Assembly (NCBI RefSeq): GCF_002005425.1 | Contig: NZ_CP019704.1 | Coordinates: forward strand, 3,058,001 to 3,122,000 | DNA length: 64,000 nt | Reading direction: 5' to 3' | Origin: Polaribacter sp. BM10 | GTDB taxonomy: Bacteria; Bacteroidota; Bacteroidia; Flavobacteriales; Flavobacteriaceae | Part shown: piece after piece, positions 17,604-25,610 of the stretch | Layout: each line of letters opens with the position of its first letter | Position numbering within the stretch: the stretch's first letter is position 1 | Notes under the pieces: model-generated | What the model was told of the DNA's origin: nothing | The model's database searches: none | What the model saw: only the letters and a program-made list of their open reading frames with translations | Program-made: the position numbers and the translations under genes

Positions 17604-17936
17604 ATGAGCAATAGTAGCAACACAGTAGTAGGTTTATTAGCAGGTACAGTTATAGGGGCAACCTTAGGTATTTTATTTGCACCAGATAAAGGAGAAAAAA
17701 CAAGAAAGAGAATTTCTGAAGAAGCGATTGCAGCAAAAGACAAAATAACAGAAAGAGCTTCTGAACTGCAAAGTCAAGTTTCTTCTACTGTTTCAGACAA
17801 AAAAGAAACTTTAGATACGCAATTAGAAAATGTAGTTTCTAACGTTAGTCATAAAGCAGAAGATGTAATTACTACTTTAGAGAAAAAGCTGAAAGAGTTA
17901 AAAGAGAAAAATAAAAAATTACAAAAATCTGTCTAA
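17604..17936 (+). CDS. YtxH domain-containing protein
   Basis: 110 residues from ATG 17604. A glycine-rich N-terminal transmembrane segment with GLLAGTVIGATLGILFAPDKG, the YtxH hallmark, is followed by a long charged helix with coiled-coil character up to the C-terminus (ITERASELQSQVSS to KKLKELKEKNKK). YtxH proteins are stress-induced, membrane-anchored and of unknown biochemical role. The reading frame extends upstream to 17529, but that stretch overlaps the -7 element. First gene of a three-gene operon; the next start is 4 bp after its stop. Confidence 0.85.
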   Translation: MSNSSNTVVGLLAGTVIGATLGILFAPDKGEKTRKRISEEAIAAKDKITERASELQSQVSSTVSDKKETLDTQLENVVSNVSHKAEDVITTLEKKLKELKEKNKKLQKSV

Positions 17937-17940
17937 ATAG

Positions 17941-18288
17941 ATGAGCATTTTTAAAAGTTTTAGTAATTCTGCAGACAAAGGTACAGATGCTGGTAAAGAG
18001 TTTGTTTCAAAATCTTACGAGCATGCAAAATTAAAAGCGTTTCAAATCTCTGCCTTAACTATAGGTATGATTGCTAAAATACTTTTAATAGGAGGTTTGG
18101 CTTTTATTGGCTTTGTTTTCTTATCAATATCGGCAGCAATAGCATTAGGAGAACTTTTTAACAGTAGTGCTTTAGGGTATTTAGCTGTAGCAGGAATTAT
18201 AATTGTTATTGCATTGCTTTGTTATCTTTTTAGAAAAACTTTAGATAAAAAAGTTATTAGTAAAATGTCTGATGTATTTTTTAATTAA
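17941..18288 (+). CDS. Holin-superfamily III-like membrane protein
   Basis: 115 residues with an amphipathic N-terminus and two transmembrane helices (about 43-68 and 77-99), ending in a basic tail. This is the layout of the 'phage holin family'/Actinobacterial Holin-X-like proteins. In Bacteroidota such genes usually sit in chromosomal stress operons next to YtxH, as here, and are not phage lysis genes; no phage genes are nearby. Function unknown. Confidence 0.7.
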   Translation: MSIFKSFSNSADKGTDAGKEFVSKSYEHAKLKAFQISALTIGMIAKILLIGGLAFIGFVFLSISAAIALGELFNSSALGYLAVAGIIIVIALLCYLFRKTLDKKVISKMSDVFFN

Positions 18289-18299
18289 ATATAAAAGTT

Positions 18300-18500
18300 A
18301 TGAAAAACTATACTAGTTTTAAGGAAATTGACAGAGATTTAAAGCAATTAGCTTTAGAAAGAGATATTGCATTAGAAGAATTAAAAGGTGTAAAAAATGA
18401 TTTTGAACAAAGCTTAAAGCCATTAAATATATTAAGTAGTTCTCTAAAGTTTTTAAGTAAATACAGTGCTTTAGTATTTATAAAAAAGATTTTTAAATAA
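18300..18500 (+). CDS. Small DUF6327-like protein
   Basis: 66 residues, mostly helical, with a charged first half (SFKEIDRDLKQLALERDIALEELKGVKNDF) and a hydrophobic, basic C-terminal helix (KYSALVFIKKIFK). Resembles the short DUF6327 proteins that follow YtxH and holin-like genes in flavobacteria; the family name is from memory. It begins 11 bp after the holin-like gene, is the last gene of the operon, and is followed by a strong terminator. Confidence 0.65.
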   Translation: MKNYTSFKEIDRDLKQLALERDIALEELKGVKNDFEQSLKPLNILSSSLKFLSKYSALVFIKKIFK

Positions 18501-18564
18501 AATATAACAGCAAAGTTATTCGATTGTTTTTATAATATTCGAATAAGTGGTTGGTTGATTGATG

Positions 18565-18595
18565 AACCTCAGCGTTAACGCGCTGAGGTTTTTTT
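18565..18595 (+). terminator. Terminator of the YtxH operon
   Basis: AACCTCAGCG (18565-18574), loop TTAACG, CGCTGAGGTT (18581-18590), then Ts. The T-tract overlaps the stop codon of the convergent AraC-type gene. Confidence 0.92.
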
Positions 18596-19625
18596 ATTGC
18601 TCTAATACTGCGGTTAATTTTTTCTTAAACTGATTAGGAGTGATATCATATTTTTCTCTAAATATTTTAGAAAAATAACTTCTGCTACTAAAACCGATTG
18701 TATATACTATTTGAGAAATATTTAAATCTGTAGTTCTAATTAAATCTCTAGCAGATTCTAATCGAACATGTCTTATATATTCTGTAACTGTTCTATTGTA
18801 TAAAAATTTAAAACCATCTTGCAATTTCGATTGCGTTAAACCAGATTTTAAAGATAAATCTTCTAATGAATAATCTTTTTCTGGTCTTTTTAAAATAAGA
18901 GCACTTAACTTTCTAATAATTTTTAATTCGCTTTTATCTAAAGAAGTTGGTAGTGGCACACCAGCTAAAAGTCTATTATGTTGTTGAATGTGTAAAGACA
19001 ATATTTCGTACACAACAGCTTCAATTTTAAGAATTCTAAGCATTCCCTTTCCTTTTACTTTTTTGAGCTTCTTAATTAAATCGGCCATTTTTAAATTAAG
19101 CGTACCATAATTAGAAAAACGATTTTCATGATCCGTATCAACAAAAACTTCATATAATTTTTTGTTTAGGCTAGAAACGTTAGAGGTTCTCTTTTGTAAA
19201 AATTGTTTTCTTACAATTTCTATTAAATTTAGATTTAAGTGTTCGTTTTTGATGAAATGTAGGTAATTATAACCACCTGTTTTATTTGTGAAAATTAAAG
19301 ATTGAAATTGTTCTACCTTTTTCTCTGTATTGTCTATACCAAATCGATGTTTAAAAGAACCAACATAAGGATATAAAAATCGTATAGGATTAAACTCTGG
19401 TTGCGCCAAGATTTTAAAAATAAATTCTTTTCGAAGTGTAATGTCAAAATCTAGTAGATTCACTCCCCAATCAAAAGGTATAAATCGTAAAGAACCTATA
19501 GCATTTTCATTGTCTATGGTTAGAATACTTTCGTTCCAATTATTTATAATAGAACCGCCAATTTTCTGCTGTATTTGTTCAAGTAAATCTTTCTGACTGT
19601 TGGCAATTATATCAATTGTTATCAT
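18594..19625 (-). CDS. AraC family transcriptional regulator
   Basis: 343 residues. The C-terminal ~105 residues are a two-HTH AraC/XylS DNA-binding domain: YSLEDLSLKSGLTQSKLQDGFKFLYN (first HTH) and LNISQIVYTIGFSSRSYFSKIFREKYDITPNQFKK (second HTH, with the classic GFSSRSYFSKIF). The N-terminal ~230 residues are an unassigned sensor region, without membrane segments. AraC domains usually bind direct-repeat half-sites about 21 bp apart next to the -35 region. The five arrays around this gene have exactly that layout, so it is the leading candidate for their regulator. Its own upstream region shows no such array. Confidence 0.9.
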   Translation of the reverse strand: MITIDIIANSQKDLLEQIQQKIGGSIINNWNESILTIDNENAIGSLRFIPFDWGVNLLDFDITLRKEFIFKILAQPEFNPIRFLYPYVGSFKHRFGIDNTEKKVEQFQSLIFTNKTGGYNYLHFIKNEHLNLNLIEIVRKQFLQKRTSNVSSLNKKLYEVFVDTDHENRFSNYGTLNLKMADLIKKLKKVKGKGMLRILKIEAVVYEILSLHIQQHNRLLAGVPLPTSLDKSELKIIRKLSALILKRPEKDYSLEDLSLKSGLTQSKLQDGFKFLYNRTVTEYIRHVRLESARDLIRTTDLNISQIVYTIGFSSRSYFSKIFREKYDITPNQFKKKLTAVLEQ

Positions 19626-19697
19626 AATTAACTACTTGAGGTTGCTGAAAACGTTCTACTTATAAAGATAACTTAAAATTATTTAGAAAAATCATAT

Positions 19698-19753
19698 CGA
19701 TTAATACTTTTAGGAAAAGAGCTAAAAAATTTTCGATTTCGGCTGTAAATTTG
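19698..19753 (+). promoter_or_regulatory. Candidate activator array and promoter of the hemerythrin gene
   Basis: Degenerate half-site CGATTAA at 19698-19704, half-site GAGCTAA at 19719-19725 (21 bp apart), then -7 element TAAATTTG at 19746-19753 (27 bp). No -33 TTG. Confidence 0.6.
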
Positions 19754-19774
19754 AACAAATAAAAAAAATATATC

Positions 19775-20215
19775 ATGAACATTTACGAGGAAATAAGAAT
19801 AGACCACGACAAGCAAAGAGAACTTTTAGACAAATTAGTTGATACTTCTGGAGACACAAACTTAAGAGATCAATTATTTAAAGAATTAAAAGAAGAGTTA
19901 GAAGTGCATGCAAACGCAGAAGAACGTCATTTTTACAAGCCTTTAATTACTAGTGATATGATGCAAGAAAAAGCAAGACACGGTATTGCAGAACATCATG
20001 AAATAGATGAGTTGATAGAAAAGTTAGAAGAAACCGACTACGATTCTTCTGCATGGTTAAAAACAGCAAAAGATTTAAAAGAAAAAGTAGAGCATCATTT
20101 AGAAGATGAAGAACATCAATTTTTTCAATTATCAGGTAAAGTTTTTTCAGAAAAACAAAAAACTACCTTGGCAACTAGCTATAGAAAGTACATGAAAGAA
20201 AACATAGCTGTATAA
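19775..20215 (+). CDS. Hemerythrin domain-containing protein
   Basis: 146 residues, four-helix bundle. Candidate di-iron ligands are seen as H12 in IRIDHDKQRE, H50 and E54 in EVHANAEERHF, the pair in ARHGIAEHHEIDELIE, and H-x4-E in VEHHLEDEEHQFF. This matches the hemerythrin HHE cation-binding family. Stand-alone HHE proteins bind O2 or sense and repair oxidative or nitrosative damage to iron centres. Cytoplasmic, no signal peptide. Monocistronic, with a short leader of about 20 bp. Confidence 0.88.
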   Translation: MNIYEEIRIDHDKQRELLDKLVDTSGDTNLRDQLFKELKEELEVHANAEERHFYKPLITSDMMQEKARHGIAEHHEIDELIEKLEETDYDSSAWLKTAKDLKEKVEHHLEDEEHQFFQLSGKVFSEKQKTTLATSYRKYMKENIAV

Positions 20216-20242
20216 ATATAAAAAAAACTCTAAAAATTTATA

Positions 20243-20298
20243 GAGTTAATTATAAAAGTATTTGCACTAATAGTTCTTTTAGATAAGAGCTAATTTTG
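20243..20298 (+). promoter_or_regulatory. Candidate activator array and promoter of the second DUF2383 gene
   Basis: Half-site GAGTTAA at 20243-20249, degenerate half-site GCACTAA at 20264-20270 (21 bp apart), then -7 element TAATTTTG at 20291-20298 (27 bp). A further GAGCTAA at 20287-20293 overlaps the -7 element. The first half-site also forms the right arm of a weak hairpin AACTCTA/TAGAGTT (20226-20247) behind the hemerythrin gene, so it could have another explanation. Confidence 0.55.
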
Positions 20299-20368
20299 AA
20301 ATATCAAATAGATGTAAAGCGTTTGGCATCTTAAAACGAAACGAGCGTTCATAAAAAAAAATAGAAAA

Positions 20369-20818
20369 ATGAATACTTACACACAAGAAGTTGGACAGAA
20401 ATTAAATGCTCTTTTAGAGAAAACATATGATGCAGAAAAAGGTTTTAAAAAGGCTGCAGAAAATATAGAAAACAATTCTCTTAAAATATACTTTAATAGA
20501 AAGGCAGAAGAGAGATATACTTTTGGGCACGAATTAAAAAAAGAAATCAAATCTTTTAACCAAGATGTAGATAAAGGTGGTAGTTTAACAGGAACAGCTC
20601 ACAGAGCTTGGATGGACGTTAAATCTTTATTTTCTTTAGATGACGAAGAGTCTATGTTAGAAGAAGCAATACGAGGAGAGAAAGCTTCTATTGAAGAATA
20701 TAATGATGTTTTAAAAGAAACAAGTTTACCAAGTAGTACTAAAGATGTGTTAGAATCTCAAAAAGCTACTATAGAAACTGGTCTTTACAATATTAAATCT
20801 TTAGAAGAAATATCATAA
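20369..20818 (+). CDS. Ferritin-like DUF2383 (PA2169 family) protein, second copy
   Basis: 149 residues and clearly paralogous to 11128-11574: LNALLEKTYDAEKGFKKAAENIE, HRAWMDVKSLFSLDDEESMLEEAIRGEKASIEEYNDVL. Predicted four-helix bundle, cytoplasmic. Unlike the first copy, it has the GAGYTAA-type array upstream and lies between the hemerythrin and DUF1328 genes in the stress island. Monocistronic, with a strong terminator. Confidence 0.85.
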   Translation: MNTYTQEVGQKLNALLEKTYDAEKGFKKAAENIENNSLKIYFNRKAEERYTFGHELKKEIKSFNQDVDKGGSLTGTAHRAWMDVKSLFSLDDEESMLEEAIRGEKASIEEYNDVLKETSLPSSTKDVLESQKATIETGLYNIKSLEEIS

Positions 20819-20842
20819 GATTTAAACTTTAGTTAGAACTCG

Positions 20843-20872
20843 AAAAAGATGCTGCAAGGCATCTTTTTTTTT
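20843..20872 (+). terminator. Terminator of the second DUF2383 gene
   Basis: AAAAAGATGC (20843-20852), loop TGCAAG, GCATCTTTTT (20859-20868), then more Ts. Confidence 0.88.
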
Positions 20873-20876
20873 GTTA

Positions 20877-20955
20877 GAGTTACTTTTTGTTTTCTATTAG
20901 AGTTAATAATCAATTTATTAGAGTTAAGTAAAGCACTATAAACCAAGTAAATTTG
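20877..20955 (+). promoter_or_regulatory. Candidate activator array and promoter of the DUF1328 gene
   Basis: Three half-sites: GAGTTAC 20877-20883, GAGTTAA 20900-20906 and GAGTTAA 20921-20927 (spacings 23 and 21 bp), then -7 element TAAATTTG at 20948-20955, 27 bp after the last half-site. Each half-site is preceded by TTA. This is the best conserved of the five arrays. Confidence 0.7.
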
Positions 20956-21010
20956 TAATGTAAGAAATAGGAATATCTATTTATATATTAACCATTAAAA
21001 CTTTATAATT

Positions 21011-21172
21011 ATGTTACGTTGGACAATCACATTTGTAGTAATTGCATTAATTGCTGCAGTATTAGGATTTGGAGGAATTGCAGGAGCTTCTGCAGGAATT
21101 GCTAAAATATTATTTTTTGTATTTTTAGTATTATTTGTGCTTTCTTTAATTAGAGGCGGAGTTAAAAGATAA
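21011..21172 (+). CDS. DUF1328 (YtjA-type) small membrane protein
   Basis: 53 residues: [20 protein letters not shown], then [18 protein letters not shown] and a short basic end GGVKR. Two transmembrane helices joined by the glycine/alanine-rich [12 protein letters not shown] are the hallmark of the DUF1328 family (E. coli YtjA). The family is widespread, stress-associated and biochemically undefined. Too short for many gene finders, but the family match and the promoter array upstream make it certain. Monocistronic. Confidence 0.9.
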   Translation: MLRWTITFVVIALIAAVLGFGGIAGASAGIAKILFFVFLVLFVLSLIRGGVKR

Positions 21173-21193
21173 AACCAAAACTTTATATATAAA

Positions 21194-21227
21194 AAAACTG
21201 TTTAATTAAATTTAAACAGTTTTTTTA
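21194..21227. terminator. Bidirectional terminator between DUF1328 and App1-like genes
   Basis: ACTGTTTAA (21197-21205) pairs with TTAAACAGT (21212-21220), extended by flanking As and Ts on both sides. It serves two convergent genes. Confidence 0.85.
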
Positions 21228-22229
21228 TGCAATAAAATGATGTTTTTTTGCATGATCTATGGCTTCTTTAGAAGAATCAACAATAAAAAATTCGGTGTCA
21301 TTATAATTCTCTATCAATAACTTAATGCGTTCCATTTTTTTACTGTGTAGCACACTTCTTAAATAAATAGCTTTTATTTTATTGGGATAATTTTTAGTGA
21401 TTTCCATATAAATATCAGCATCATGTTCACCCGCATCTCCTATTAAGATAAATTTTAAATCGTTATAAGTGTTAAGAATATTTCTAATTTCGTTTTGTTT
21501 TTGTGGTTTTTCTTCAATAGTTTTTTTCTTAAAAATACTACCCGCAGTTCTTAGCAAAACAGCTCCTTCCGTAAAATTATTTTTTTCAAGAAAAAAGTCT
21601 AAATATCGATATAAATTCCAAGGACTATGACTAACATAAAACAAAGGGTTTGCGTTTTTGCCAGATTTACCAAGATGTAACAAGTTGTAAAACTCTGCAG
21701 CACCAACAAGCGCTTTCCTTTTTAAAGGAGAAACAAAAAATGTATTTATAAGTACACGCCATTTCATTCTAGAAACAACGCCTGTATGTAAAATGGTGTC
21801 GTCTATATCGCTTATAATTCCGTAGTCTACTGTTAATTTAGGTATCAACATTTTACCTAAAAATATATTGTTTTTGGTAATTTTTCTATTGATATTAGTA
21901 TTGGTAAACGAAATTTTAAAGTTTAACCACCCTTCGGTATCAGTTAAACTAGTTAAATTATTTAAGGTCTCAGAAACTTCAAAATAACCTTTATTATCTG
22001 TTTTAGTTTCAATTTTATGGTTATTTGGTAATAGAATTGTTAAGGCTGTATTTCGAACCTCATCACTTTCAAAACGCTTCCAGGTATTTACAAACAAACT
22101 AAAAATATTGTTTTTTTCTAGGTTGATATTTTCATCTTGTAAAGCTCTACCTCTGACATAAAAATGTGTATCGCTACCATAACTATTAAAAACAATTATT
22201 TGTAAAGGATCTTTGCTGAAAAGTGACAT
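21225..22229 (-). CDS. App1-type phosphatidate phosphatase (DUF2183)
   Basis: 334 residues. The HAD-type catalytic signature IISDIDDTILHTGVV (D-x-D-D-T, near residue 140) and the family's downstream blocks FYVSHSPWNLYRYLDFFL, LRTAG and FILIGDAGEHDADIY mark the App1/DUF2183 phosphatase domain. The N-terminal ~130 residues form a beta-rich region, as in other members. Fungal App1 is a Mg2+-dependent phosphatidate phosphatase; in bacteria the substrate is unproven. No signal peptide. It has its own minus-strand TATTTTTG -7 element (22272 to 22265) and no GAGYTAA array, so it appears to be outside the putative regulon. Confidence 0.82.
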   Translation of the reverse strand: MSLFSKDPLQIIVFNSYGSDTHFYVRGRALQDENINLEKNNIFSLFVNTWKRFESDEVRNTALTILLPNNHKIETKTDNKGYFEVSETLNNLTSLTDTEGWLNFKISFTNTNINRKITKNNIFLGKMLIPKLTVDYGIISDIDDTILHTGVVSRMKWRVLINTFFVSPLKRKALVGAAEFYNLLHLGKSGKNANPLFYVSHSPWNLYRYLDFFLEKNNFTEGAVLLRTAGSIFKKKTIEEKPQKQNEIRNILNTYNDLKFILIGDAGEHDADIYMEITKNYPNKIKAIYLRSVLHSKKMERIKLLIENYNDTEFFIVDSSKEAIDHAKKHHFIA

Positions 22230-22314
22230 GTGTTATTAGGGCTTATAAATTAATTAGGTTCAAACAAAAATACTAATTGTATAAAGGAAGTAATGAATTT
22301 TCTTACTATTATTT

Positions 22315-22370
22315 GAGTTAAGAAGATTTTTTTTTGAGCTAATAAGAACTGTTAAATACCTTTAGTTTTG
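22315..22370 (+). promoter_or_regulatory. Candidate activator array and promoter of the acidic lipoprotein gene
   Basis: Half-sites GAGTTAA 22315-22321 and GAGCTAA 22336-22342 (21 bp apart), then -7 element TAGTTTTG 22363-22370 (27 bp). Both half-sites are perfect matches to GAGYTAA and both follow TTT. Confidence 0.7.
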
Positions 22371-22421
22371 TCATATGCTTATATAAAGAGCATATTAAGT
22401 TTAACCAAAATTTTAAATATT

Positions 22422-23009
22422 ATGAAAAAAATTATTATGACAATAATGGCAGCAACTATATTGTATAGCTGTGATGTAGATCAAACGAAAAAAACTAAAT
22501 TACCAGATGTAGATATTGATGTAGATACAGAAGCAGGACAATTACCATCTTTTGATGTAGATTGGGCAGATGTAAACGTAGGTACAACAACTAAAACTGT
22601 AAAAGTGCCTAAAGTAGTGGTGGTAATGGAAGAAACAGAGGTAGAAGTACCTTATGTAGATGTAGATATGCCAAATGATGATGATACGTTAGAAAAGGAA
22701 GAGCAAACTTTAATGGTAGAAGTTGAAGTTACAGATAAAGAGCACAAGATTGACATCAAAGAGATTAGAGCCATGAACAATAATTTAGTTGTTATTTCTA
22801 AGTTAGAAGAAATGGATCAATCTATAAATGATAAAAAGATGAGAATCTCAGATCAGATTACATTAAACGCACCAGATTTAAATGTAAAATATTATATTGT
22901 TGGTGAAAAACCAGATAGAATTTTTAATACAAGATATAAGTATTTTAAAACAATAGAAGACTTAAACCAAAAAATTGGTGATGATTACAAAGTAATTTAT
23001 AAGAAATAA
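22422..23009 (+). CDS. Acidic Asp/Val-rich lipoprotein
   Basis: 195 residues from ATG 22422. The frame is open from 22368, but the transcript should start near 22375. Lipobox ILYSC (C17). The mature N-terminal half is very acidic and rich in D-V and V-E steps (LPDVDIDVDTEAG, FDVDWADVNVG, VPYVDVDMPNDDD), with a KVPKVVVVMEETEVEVP beta-like stretch. The C-terminal part (about 130-195) looks globular. I do not recognise a family. The composition would suit divalent-cation binding on the periplasmic or outer face. The promoter array groups it with the stress island genes. Confidence 0.8.
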   Translation: MKKIIMTIMAATILYSCDVDQTKKTKLPDVDIDVDTEAGQLPSFDVDWADVNVGTTTKTVKVPKVVVVMEETEVEVPYVDVDMPNDDDTLEKEEQTLMVEVEVTDKEHKIDIKEIRAMNNNLVVISKLEEMDQSINDKKMRISDQITLNAPDLNVKYYIVGEKPDRIFNTRYKYFKTIEDLNQKIGDDYKVIYKK

Positions 23010-23026
23010 TTTATCTTATTATTGAT

Positions 23027-23057
23027 AAAAAAAGCTGCAGTTAATGCAGCTTTTTTT
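23027..23057. terminator. Bidirectional terminator between the lipoprotein gene and hppA
   Basis: AAAAAAAGCTGCA (23027-23039), loop GTTAA, TGCAGCTTTTTTT (23045-23057). Confidence 0.92.
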
Positions 23058-23079
23058 ATGTTCTTATTTTTAAAGTATT

Positions 23080-25365
23080 TTATTTTAACTTATAACTTTT
23101 GTTTACAGTTTCAGTTTTAGAAATTTTTGCAAGTTTATTGTCTTTTTGCATTATTATTTCTTTTTTAACCTCTTTACCTTGAACTTTATCTTCGGTATGT
23201 CCACCTAAAATAGGAGCTATAACCAAACCAATTAAACAAGTTAATTTAATTAAAATATTCATTGACGGACCAGAAGTATCTTTAAAAGGATCTCCAACAG
23301 TATCACCAGTAACAGCTGCTTTGTGAGCATCAGAACCTTTATACGTCATTTCTCCATCAATTTCTACACCAGCTTCAAAAGATTTTTTTGCATTATCCCA
23401 AGCTCCACCAGCATTATTTTGAAAAATTGCCCATAAAACTCCAGAAACTGTTACACCTGCCATATAACCACCTAACATTTCTGCGATAGCTAATTTATCC
23501 ATACCAAAAGCCAAAGGAAGAAATGCTATTACTAAAGGGAAACCAATAGTTAATAAACCTGGTAACATCATTTCTTTTAAAGATGCTTGTGTAGATATTG
23601 CTACACATTTATCATATTCTGGTTTTCCTGTACCTTCCATAATACCTGCAATATCTCTAAATTGTCTACGAACCTCTTGTACCATTTCCATAGCAGCTTT
23701 ACCTACGGCATTCATTGCCAAAGCAGAAAAAACAACTGGTACCATACCGCCAACAAATAACATTGCTAAAACTGGAGCTTTGAAAATGTTGATTCCGTCT
23801 ATTCCTGTAAATGTTACATAAGCAGCAAAAAGAGCTAAAGAAGTTAAAGCAGCAGAAGCAATCGCAAAACCTTTTCCTGTTGCAGCTGTAGTATTACCTA
23901 CAGAATCTAAAATGTCTGTACGCTCTCTTACAATTGGTTCTTGTTCGCTCATTTCTGCAATACCACCTGCATTATCCGAAATTGGCCCGAATGCATCAAT
24001 AGCTAATTGCATAGCTGTAGTTGCCATCATTGCAGAAGCAGCTAATGCGACTCCGTAAAAGCCAGCAAAAGCATAAGAAGCCCAAATTGCACCAGCAAAT
24101 AATAATACTGAAGGAAAAGTTGAAATCATACCTGTGGCTAAACCTGCAATAATATTTGTACCTGCACCTGTAGAAGATTGTTGTACAATTTTAAGAATAG
24201 GAGATTTTCCTAATCCGGTATAATATTCGGTTACAGATGAGATTACTGCACCTACAATTAAGCCTACTAAAGTTGCGTAAAACACTCTCATAGAAGAAAT
24301 TTCTTGTAGTCCTTCACCAAAAAACTCCATAGTCATAGTTTCTGGTAGCATCCAAGTAACTAAACCAAAACAAGAAAGACCAACTAAAATAATAGAAGTC
24401 CAGTTTCCTTTATTTAAAGCTCCCATAACTTGAGATTCTTTAGCGTTGTTATCATTAATTTTTACCAACATTGTACCGATAATAGAAATTATAATTCCAG
24501 CACCTGCAATTGCCATTGGTAATAAAATAGGGCCAATTCCTCCAAAAGCGTCGTTTATACTTCCGCCCATATCTTTAATAACATAATTTCCTAAAACCAT
24601 TGCTGCCAATACGGTAGCAACGTAAGAACCAAATAAATCGGCTCCCATACCTGCAACATCACCAACATTATCACCAACATTATCTGCAATAGTTGCTGGG
24701 TTTCTCGGGTCATCTTCGGGTATTCCTGCTTCTACTTTACCTACTAAATCTGCACCAACATCTGCAGCTTTTGTGTAGATTCCACCACCAACTCTAGCAA
24801 AAAGAGCAATCGATTCTGCACCTAAAGAAAAACCAGCTAAAGTTTCTAGAACAATTGTCATATCGGTGGTAGAAGTCCAGACTCCGCCCATAAATTTTTG
24901 GTAAAAAGCAATAAAGAAAGCAGTTAAGCCTAATACAGCCAAACCTGCAACACCAAGCCCCATAACAGTACCACCGCCAAAAGAAATTTTTAATGCATTT
25001 GGTAAACTTGTTTTTGCTGCTTGTGTAGTTCTAACATTTGTTTTTGTAGCTATTTTCATACCGATATTACCTGCAAAAGCAGAAAAAACAGCACCAAATA
25101 TAAAGGCAACAACAATTAAGATGTGAGTGGTAGGTACAATAAAAGAAACCGCTGCTAGTGCAATACTAACAATAACTACAAAAATTGCTAATAGCTTATA
25201 TTCTGCGCTTAGAAAAGCAAGCGCACCTTCATAAATGTAATCAGAAATTTCTTTCATTTTACCGTCTCCTGCATCTTGTTTCATTACCCAAGTTTGTTTA
25301 ATCCACATGTAGATTAAACCTAATACTGCCATTGCAATCGGCATCCAAATCATTAGTGATTCCAT
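23080..25365 (-). CDS. hppA: K+-dependent membrane-bound pyrophosphatase
   Basis: 761 residues, about 16 transmembrane helices. Pumps H+ and/or Na+ across the cytoplasmic membrane using PPi. Hallmarks: [44 protein letters not shown] split across about residues 188-232, DNAGGIAEM near 457 and a [15 protein letters not shown] block near 690. The [10 protein letters not shown] motif has Ala where K+-independent enzymes have Lys, pointing to a K+-stimulated enzyme. These are often Na+ pumps in marine bacteria; Na+ versus H+ specificity was not read from the sequence. The C-terminus has a charged tail after the last helix. Adjacent to the soluble pyrophosphatase on the same strand. Confidence 0.95.
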   Translation of the reverse strand: MESLMIWMPIAMAVLGLIYMWIKQTWVMKQDAGDGKMKEISDYIYEGALAFLSAEYKLLAIFVVIVSIALAAVSFIVPTTHILIVVAFIFGAVFSAFAGNIGMKIATKTNVRTTQAAKTSLPNALKISFGGGTVMGLGVAGLAVLGLTAFFIAFYQKFMGGVWTSTTDMTIVLETLAGFSLGAESIALFARVGGGIYTKAADVGADLVGKVEAGIPEDDPRNPATIADNVGDNVGDVAGMGADLFGSYVATVLAAMVLGNYVIKDMGGSINDAFGGIGPILLPMAIAGAGIIISIIGTMLVKINDNNAKESQVMGALNKGNWTSIILVGLSCFGLVTWMLPETMTMEFFGEGLQEISSMRVFYATLVGLIVGAVISSVTEYYTGLGKSPILKIVQQSSTGAGTNIIAGLATGMISTFPSVLLFAGAIWASYAFAGFYGVALAASAMMATTAMQLAIDAFGPISDNAGGIAEMSEQEPIVRERTDILDSVGNTTAATGKGFAIASAALTSLALFAAYVTFTGIDGINIFKAPVLAMLFVGGMVPVVFSALAMNAVGKAAMEMVQEVRRQFRDIAGIMEGTGKPEYDKCVAISTQASLKEMMLPGLLTIGFPLVIAFLPLAFGMDKLAIAEMLGGYMAGVTVSGVLWAIFQNNAGGAWDNAKKSFEAGVEIDGEMTYKGSDAHKAAVTGDTVGDPFKDTSGPSMNILIKLTCLIGLVIAPILGGHTEDKVQGKEVKKEIIMQKDNKLAKISKTETVNKSYKLK

Positions 25366-25554
25366 ATATTAAATTTATTTGATTAGTTAAAAAATGATTG
25401 TAAATGTAATAAATTCAATTTAAAGTCTATAAAAAAATAAATTTCACATAAAATAAGCTTAAAATAAAAGATTATGTAATTTTTTTAATAGTTATTCTGA
25501 ATAATTGATTTATGGTAATATGATAAAAATATGATTTGGAATAAAGTTAGAAGC

Positions 25555-25586
25555 AAAAAAAAACTCTTTAAAATTATTTAAAGAGT
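25555..25586 (-). terminator. Terminator of ppa
   Basis: ACTCTTTAAA (25563-25572), loop ATTA, TTTAAAGAGT (25577-25586). On the minus strand a run of Ts follows (complement of 25555-25563). Confidence 0.88.
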
Positions 25587-25610
25587 TTTTAAAATACTTA
25601 TAAAATGTAT

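Noticed and set aside
17941..18288. Holin-like gene as a sign of a prophage
   Set aside because: No lysin, capsid, terminase or integrase gene is nearby, and the gene sits in a YtxH/DUF6327-like chromosomal operon common in Bacteroidota.
20226..20247. Hairpin AACTCTA/TAGAGTT as the hemerythrin terminator
   Set aside because: No T-tract follows on the plus strand, and the right arm coincides with the first half-site of the DUF2383 array; kept only as a caveat there.
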